Assembly (NCBI RefSeq): GCF_000003605.2
Contig: NW_003144786.1
Span: 1,911,620-1,925,163, forward strand
Source: Saccoglossus kowalevskii
Lineage: Eukaryota; Hemichordata; Enteropneusta; Harrimaniidae
Length of the DNA stretch: 13,544 bases
Direction: 5' to 3'
Shown: one piece after another, positions 9,499 through 13,544 of the stretch
Layout: each line of letters starts with the position of its first letter
Position numbering within the stretch: position 1 is the first letter of the stretch
Notes under the pieces: model-generated
Told to the model about the DNA's origin: nothing
The model's database searches: none
The model's input: the letters and a program-made list of their open reading frames with translations, nothing else
Position numbers and translations under genes: made by a program

Positions 9499-10805
9499 TA
9501 TATCTGTAATGTAATATAGTTATATTAGTCTATAGCAGTTATCATATTTATCGCATATTACCTATGGGCGTAGGCGATCAATTAAGTGCTATAAAACACA
9601 TAAGTATTAATTTAGATATTCACGCAATTCCGGAAAATGATGTAGTGAAAAAACTCATCATCAAGATTGCAGAAAATATCATCTTATAAATGATCGAAAT
9701 ACATTTTTAATATGAATAGATTGACCACAATACAGGTTTCGCTAAACTGCAGTAAAATTGAATGTACAAGTCTGTTAAATTTGCATACATTACAGGACAT
9801 ACTTCGAATCCAAAGATCTAAATCAATGATATTTTGAAATATACCAATGATGGGTGTGAACACAGTAAATTTCTTAAAGGCTTTTATATACAAAACAGAA
9901 CAGGTGCACATGAAGGTAATAACATCTTGACTGAAATGTACATTTCATCCAAGTGTACTGCATTTCTATGCAATACACACTACGTTTGTGCTGTTTAAAC
10001 CTGTTTGTCAAATAAATTGATTTACTGACTATTTACAAACACAACAATCAAAACGGGTATGCACCAATATTACTGTATTCACAGACATTACTTACCACAT
10101 ATGTCAATGGCTTTCTAACTTGTGCTTGACGTTTGACTGATTTTTTCTGACAAGAGAACACAAGAGTTCGCAGTAAAATGGCAGACGACAGAAGTCACGT
10201 GGCATTTGAAAAAAACAATAATGCACGTATTTTAGCCCCCAATTCGTAAATCTGGTAACGTACATTTTTTTTACATATGCTTATACCACTCTCCACCAAT
10301 TGTAAATCACAGAGTGAGTCTGTTGCTTACCATGGTTTTCTTACTTTCAAGTCTTTATATGTTAAAATATATGCCACCTCATTTCAACATTTGAAAACAC
10401 AATATTTTGGTAGTAACGTACATTTCACTACAAAAATTACTCTGCTGTTTATGTACTTTCAGGTCACTACAGGGCGCAGAATTGTTGCTCTATTTTAAAT
10501 TCGAGTATTAGCAACAATACTTATTTTGTTTTGATTTATAGGGCAAAGCATAATTTACCAATGGATGTCTTTGGGATAATGTAACATATATTTCACTTTA
10601 CCTGGGGACATAGATAACTGTGTTAATGAAACATATAATATACAGTGACATTTTAAATTGACACATAGCACATGAAATTTAAGTGTTGGTGATTTTATTT
10701 GAGGGACATGTGAAGCCTACTTGTATTTCTTGGTTAAACTTTTATTATAAAGTATTTACATTCATTGTATTGGGACAGTAACGTACATGTCATTTTAAAC
10801 AACAT
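9499..10805. other. Intergenic or intronic; splice-like signals on the - strand
   Basis: No protein-coding similarity was found. Reading the - strand, TATATTACATTACAG (AG at 9505-9504) lies just upstream of the MAKSRAEIQ start and looks like a 3' splice acceptor. Two donors could feed it: AG|GTAATATG (exon end 9562; 58-base intron) and GTG|GTAAGTAATG (exon end 10096; about 590-base intron), the second matching the consensus well. On the + strand a short frame starts at 10178 with AAAATGG and reads MADDRSHVAFEKNNN before stopping. The 11-mer GTAACGTACAT occurs three times (10255, 10413, 10778). None of this amounts to a gene call. Confidence 0.3.
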
Positions 10806-11177
10806 TCATTGTAATTTAATGAATTTAGAAAAATCCTGCAAAGGCGAAACTTGTGTTATTTGCAGACCAATGTATATCCTTGCTTTAGCACATAATATAC
10901 CAATGACCACTTCTCTCATATTTTGGTTAATGACAAAACTCAATTTGTACCCAAATATTGGGTTTGGGTGATTATGTATTACCGCCTCTACTCCATGTTG
11001 TTCCAAATAGAACTTGGCATCAGTTAGTGAGTGGAATCCTTTGTGCAAACAATGGCTGTAACCATCAACTTGCTCACCAGCTTCCAGCCAGCTTTGGAAT
11101 ATACCAGTTTTCCTACCCCTAGCAAACCGCATAGTAAAAAAAGCAGGTCTTCTTACTTTTACTTTTAACTGGGTCAT
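10806..11177 (-). CDS. Small protein with an RNase H1 hybrid-binding / viroplasmin-type domain
   Basis: The 123-residue frame starts at ATG 11177-11175 and ends at 10806. Residues about 13-62 (11141-10992) match the Cauli_VI/viroplasmin fold that forms the N-terminal RNA:DNA hybrid-binding domain of RNase H1. Visible features are FFTMRFARGRKTGIFQSW, then EQVDGYS, then KGFHSLTDAKFYLEQHG, which give the usual R-G-R-K-x-G-I-[FY]-x-x-W, Q-V-x-G-[FY] and K-x-F-x-[ST]-x-x-x-A-x-x-[FY]-L pattern. The frame is open for another 55 codons upstream (to 11342), but that part reads as non-domain sequence antisense to the CACTA remnant, so the internal ATG is preferred. The RNase H catalytic domain is absent; full RNase H1 is about twice as long or more. 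The last 60 residues show no motif and may be intron or flank read-through. It could be an exon of a larger gene, a transposon accessory protein, or a surviving fragment of one. Domain call fairly firm; gene structure uncertain. Confidence 0.6.
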   Translation of the reverse strand: MTQLKVKVRRPAFFTMRFARGRKTGIFQSWLEAGEQVDGYSHCLHKGFHSLTDAKFYLEQHGVEAVIHNHPNPIFGYKLSFVINQNMREVVIGILCAKARIYIGLQITQVSPLQDFSKFIKLQ

Positions 11178-11178
11178 C

Positions 11179-12530
11179 TTGGAGATTACTGGGAGAGACA
11201 TTGGGTGCCCAATGGATTGTACCCTGTATATGTTACATGGGTGGGCGGGTCTTGTCGAATCAAGTAAACAAGTGAAAGAAATATCTAAAAGACTGCAGCA
11301 TATTAAACCACCAGACTCCCCCTGGAAAAACACTATAGCCATTTTAAGGCAACTGAATTACAAACATGGTTACTATTCTATTTTTGCCATGTCTGGATAG
11401 CATTTTACCAGCAAGATATCTGCATTTTGCATGTCTCTCTGAAGGTATCGTATTCTTTTACGTGACAATTTAAATGCAAATGACTTGCAGCGCTAAAAAT
11501 CTACTTGACAGGTTTTACAAATAATTTGAAAATCTCATGTGGCTTAAAATGTACACAATATTGGAAACCATCTTGTTTATTATGTGCGTCAGTGGGGCCC
11601 ATTATTTGAGTGGAGCTGCTTTGGCTTTGAAGATTTGATTGCCTGTATATTGCAAAGTGTTCATGGAACAGGAGATGTAACAACACAATTATTGATGAAG
11701 AAGGATGAGCAATTGAGAGTAAATAGCATGGACTACAAAAGCTGGACAAACTACCAAGCAGTTCTTTTTTTAGCAATTTACAAGAAAAGGGAAAGACATA
11801 GAGAGCACTCAAATTTGCAGAAAACTGTTCAATTGCAGATGGGATACATAGTGCGCAATTCCCGTCAAATGATTCTGAATTACAGTATGTTTTAAGGAAA
11901 TCTGAGGCAACTGCTTTATCATCTCTAAGAAAGGTTCTTGTCGCGAACATTAATATTGTTATATTTGATGTTACGGTGATACTGCCAATTGAAATGTATA
12001 AATTATGTTCAATCTACCTCCGCACCTGGTCGGCATTGGCCCATCAGAGTTTGTTTAACTTCTGCCTGCGTGCAGTTCAATTTCTGTTTATTTACCGCGT
12101 TCCTGTTCCAGACGACATTTGTCTTACTTACAGGTTGTGATTGTAATATTTATCGGAAAACCTAACCGAGTCTGTATTTCTGTGACGCTATTCACAATTC
12201 TTAGGGTTCAAATAAGTAATCATAAGTTGTACTACACCAGAACTAGGCGGCGCAAAAGTTACGTTGTTCTTACTACAAACAGTGATATTATTGGTATAAA
12301 ATACTTTATTTTGAACAATGACGCACACATAGGCATGCGATATGAACCACAAGAGTCCTGCTTCTTATTTCCTGATGCTTGTCATCACATCATCCAAAAT
12401 ATGTGACACTGCTGATTGTCATGTGATTCCAGTAAATCAAATTGCCGAAAAGCTATTCTTAATCATAGTAAATAGAACACAGTATGTCACTAAATTTCCA
12501 AATCTTTCTGGCCATGGTGTATTTAAATGA
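11179..12530 (+). pseudogene. CACTA/EnSpm (TNP2-type) transposase pseudogene, 5'-truncated
   Basis: Frame switching recovers the second half of a TNP2-type transposase. CPMDCTLYMLHG and VKEISKRLQHIKPP lie at about 11204-11310; LQTWLLFYF at about 11356-11385; ILPARYLHFACLSEGI at about 11402-11449; DNLNANDLQR at 11464-11493; NLLDRFYK then FENL at about 11498-11535. NVHNIGNHLVYYVRQWGPLF and EWSCFGFED lie at about 11549-11635 and SVHGTGDVTTQLL at about 11659-11697. QISNHKLYYTRTRRRKSYVV is at about 12212-12270, and VIPVNQIAEKLFLI and QYVTKFPNL at about 12423-12507. This matches the known order: D-MH block, RL..I.PP, WLLFYSLP, GILP, NVH-L-HL, GPLW-SCF-FE, HGT, then the C-terminal Y.R...R.SY and VPV..I..K..YV..FPN. 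At least eight frame changes and many stops destroy it. Part of 11940-12132 lacks family similarity; AG at 12131-12132 after a pyrimidine stretch suggests an old intron. The N-terminal half with the first catalytic residues is missing on the left, where the hybrid-binding frame begins on the other strand. Confidence 0.8.
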
Positions 12531-13023
12531 GGCCGTTTCAATGTATTGTACTGCTGAATCTGCAGAAATACAAGACTGAGATAATTTATTAACTCATAAC
12601 AACCTACTGGAGAGAGTTGAAGGTTACAAATAATGGTACTAAAGTAAAGATTAATAAAATTACAATGTTTATTAATACAACCAGAAATGAAGAAAATAAC
12701 ATTTTGAGAAAGGTAATTGTACATTATATTTTAGGAATCATTTAGTGTAAGTGGTATTTGAAGCACAATGAGTAAATTTAAATGCAAGTATGTTACATTC
12801 ATTTGGTTGTGATTGTCAAAATTAATTGTTTTTTTTAAATTGAAACATTTATTGATTAATTCAGAAATTAATACTATTAGCTTGCTGTCACTTTAAATTT
12901 ACACCCCCCCCCAAAAAAAAACAAAAAACAAAACAAAACACAGCAACCACGCATGCACACAGTTCTCCCTTAAATTATTAGTGGTTAATTCAATTTACGG
13001 AATTCTAGAATTAAACCTTGTGA
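12531..13023. other. AT-rich, no gene recognised; contains a C/A-rich simple repeat
   Basis: Nothing coding is seen. The stretch lies between the CACTA pseudogene and the CCATGG array, and if the two belong together it is that element's 3' non-coding part. The - strand frame at 12437-12724 is an AT-driven chance frame antisense to the CACTA C-terminus. Confidence 0.4.
12904..12941. repeat. C9A9 run followed by degenerate (CAAAA)n
   Basis: Nine C, nine A, then interrupted ACAAAAAAC and CAAAA units. This is simple low-complexity sequence. It could be a reversed or degraded poly-A tail of a retroposed copy, but no adjoining SINE or LINE body is seen. Confidence 0.85.
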
Positions 13024-13390
13024 CTATGGTCAACCATGTTCCTCCATGCTCAAGAATTAGGGTCTCTGTGACCATGTTTACCATGATGGGTGGCACTTAA
13101 CTCAGAAATCTTTAAATGTCATAATTATTTAACCGTGTGACCATGGTAAATCGTGATCTACCATGGTCACAAATTGGGTGCATATTCTCATTGACCATGT
13201 ATAACCATGTCTAAACAATGTCATTGAATTCACATGACACAAGTTTTTATCACCATGGTCAATCATGTTCTACCATGGTCAAAAAAATGATTGGTCTTTC
13301 CATACCATGGTGTGGAAAATTCTAGACCACGTCCTGACATCACAGTTGGTTCATAGTTCAACCATGGTCAACTTAGGAAAAATGTGTTAT
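13024..13390. repeat. Diverged tandem repeat of about 112 bp, rich in CCATGG palindromes
   Basis: A unit starting C[CT]ATGGTcAA.CatGttc..CCATG begins at 13024, 13141 and 13253, and a shortened fourth begins at 13362 (intervals 117, 112 and 109). The first 31 bases of copies 1 and 3 agree at 25 positions. In copies 2 and 3 two CCATGGT motifs lie 20 bp apart with spacers matching at 10 of 13 bases. A second ACCATG-type pair recurs about 50 bp into each unit (13071/13079, 13194/13204, 13304). Exact CCATGGT occurs six times: 13141, 13161, 13253, 13273, 13305 and 13362. Bases 13137-13148 and 13159-13170 form a perfect 12-bp inverted repeat (GTGACCATGGTA) around a 10-base loop. Because the core is palindromic, each site is also its own half hairpin. 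Function is unknown; it could be a minisatellite, a transposon subterminal region or clustered binding sites. Confidence 0.75.
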
Positions 13391-13544
13391 CATGGTTTGC
13401 ATGAAAGCGGTGAAGTGAAGATAAAGTATTCCACAGTATACCAACTCAAGTAGAATCATGTACATTTAAATTCATGAAATTCAATGTAGAATATTTCTAT
13501 GGGAGGCATATTTGGGAGAATAGACCTCTCAATTTAAAATATAT

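Noticed and set aside
11178-11342. N-terminal extension of the hybrid-binding-domain frame
   Set aside because: It is open but antisense to CACTA remnants (KRLQHIKPP) and Cys/Leu-rich without domain features; the internal ATG at 11177 fits the domain start better.
11501-11950. 149-codon - strand open frame
   Set aside because: It is antisense to the recognisable CACTA blocks (GPLF, SCFGFE, HGT) on the + strand. Its Ser/Leu-rich translation has no motif.
12437-12724. 95-codon - strand open frame
   Set aside because: It is antisense to the CACTA C-terminus and then AT-rich flank; the Asn/Ile/Tyr-rich translation suggests chance.
13024-13390. CRISPR-like regular spacing of repeats
   Set aside because: The repeats are palindromic, diverged and unevenly spaced with similar intervening sequence, in a eukaryotic context; this is a tandem repeat, not a CRISPR array.

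Overview
The window looks like non-genic eukaryotic nuclear DNA, most likely from an animal. It is AT-rich and has spaced polyadenylation signals, splice-like signals and simple repeats. No compact operons, Shine-Dalgarno sites, tRNA or rRNA were seen. Nearly every stretch with protein similarity belongs to a mobile-element family, and most copies are broken by stops and frameshifts. The mix of families (Tc1/mariner-type, hAT KIAA1586/ZNF862-like, animal CACTA/EnSpm, and two uncharacterised multicopy families) suggests an aquatic invertebrate. That placement is inference from memory of where such families occur; the species cannot be read from the sequence.

Layout on the + strand: (a) 1-210, the C-terminal end of a DDE transposase running in from the left; (b) 629-1515, a decayed copy of a family marked by EADT, LPDTDV and HAVTGC motifs; (c) 1853-3361, a decayed hAT transposase-like gene, probably a 3' exon because a good splice acceptor precedes it; (d) 3362-7140, mostly featureless, with a short unassigned coding-like frame, a weak LTR candidate and a poly-C run; (e) 7141-7570, two abutting coding-like frames of unknown origin; (f) 8127-8170, a 15-bp tandem repeat.

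The - strand carries 9498-8319, a frameshifted copy of a family starting MAKSRAEIQ, and 11177-10806, a small intact frame with an RNase H1 hybrid-binding (viroplasmin-type) domain. Almost touching the start of that frame, and pointing the other way, is a long ruined CACTA/EnSpm transposase (11179-12530, + strand). About 500 bp further on, 13024-13390 is a diverged tandem repeat of about 112 bp packed with the palindrome CCATGG.

The genes do not form a working pathway; the window is a graveyard of unrelated insertions. The parts most worth a second look are the hybrid-binding-domain frame at the broken edge of the CACTA copy, the CCATGG repeat array (possibly a subterminal repeat region), and the two uncharacterised families at 629-1515 and 8319-9498.
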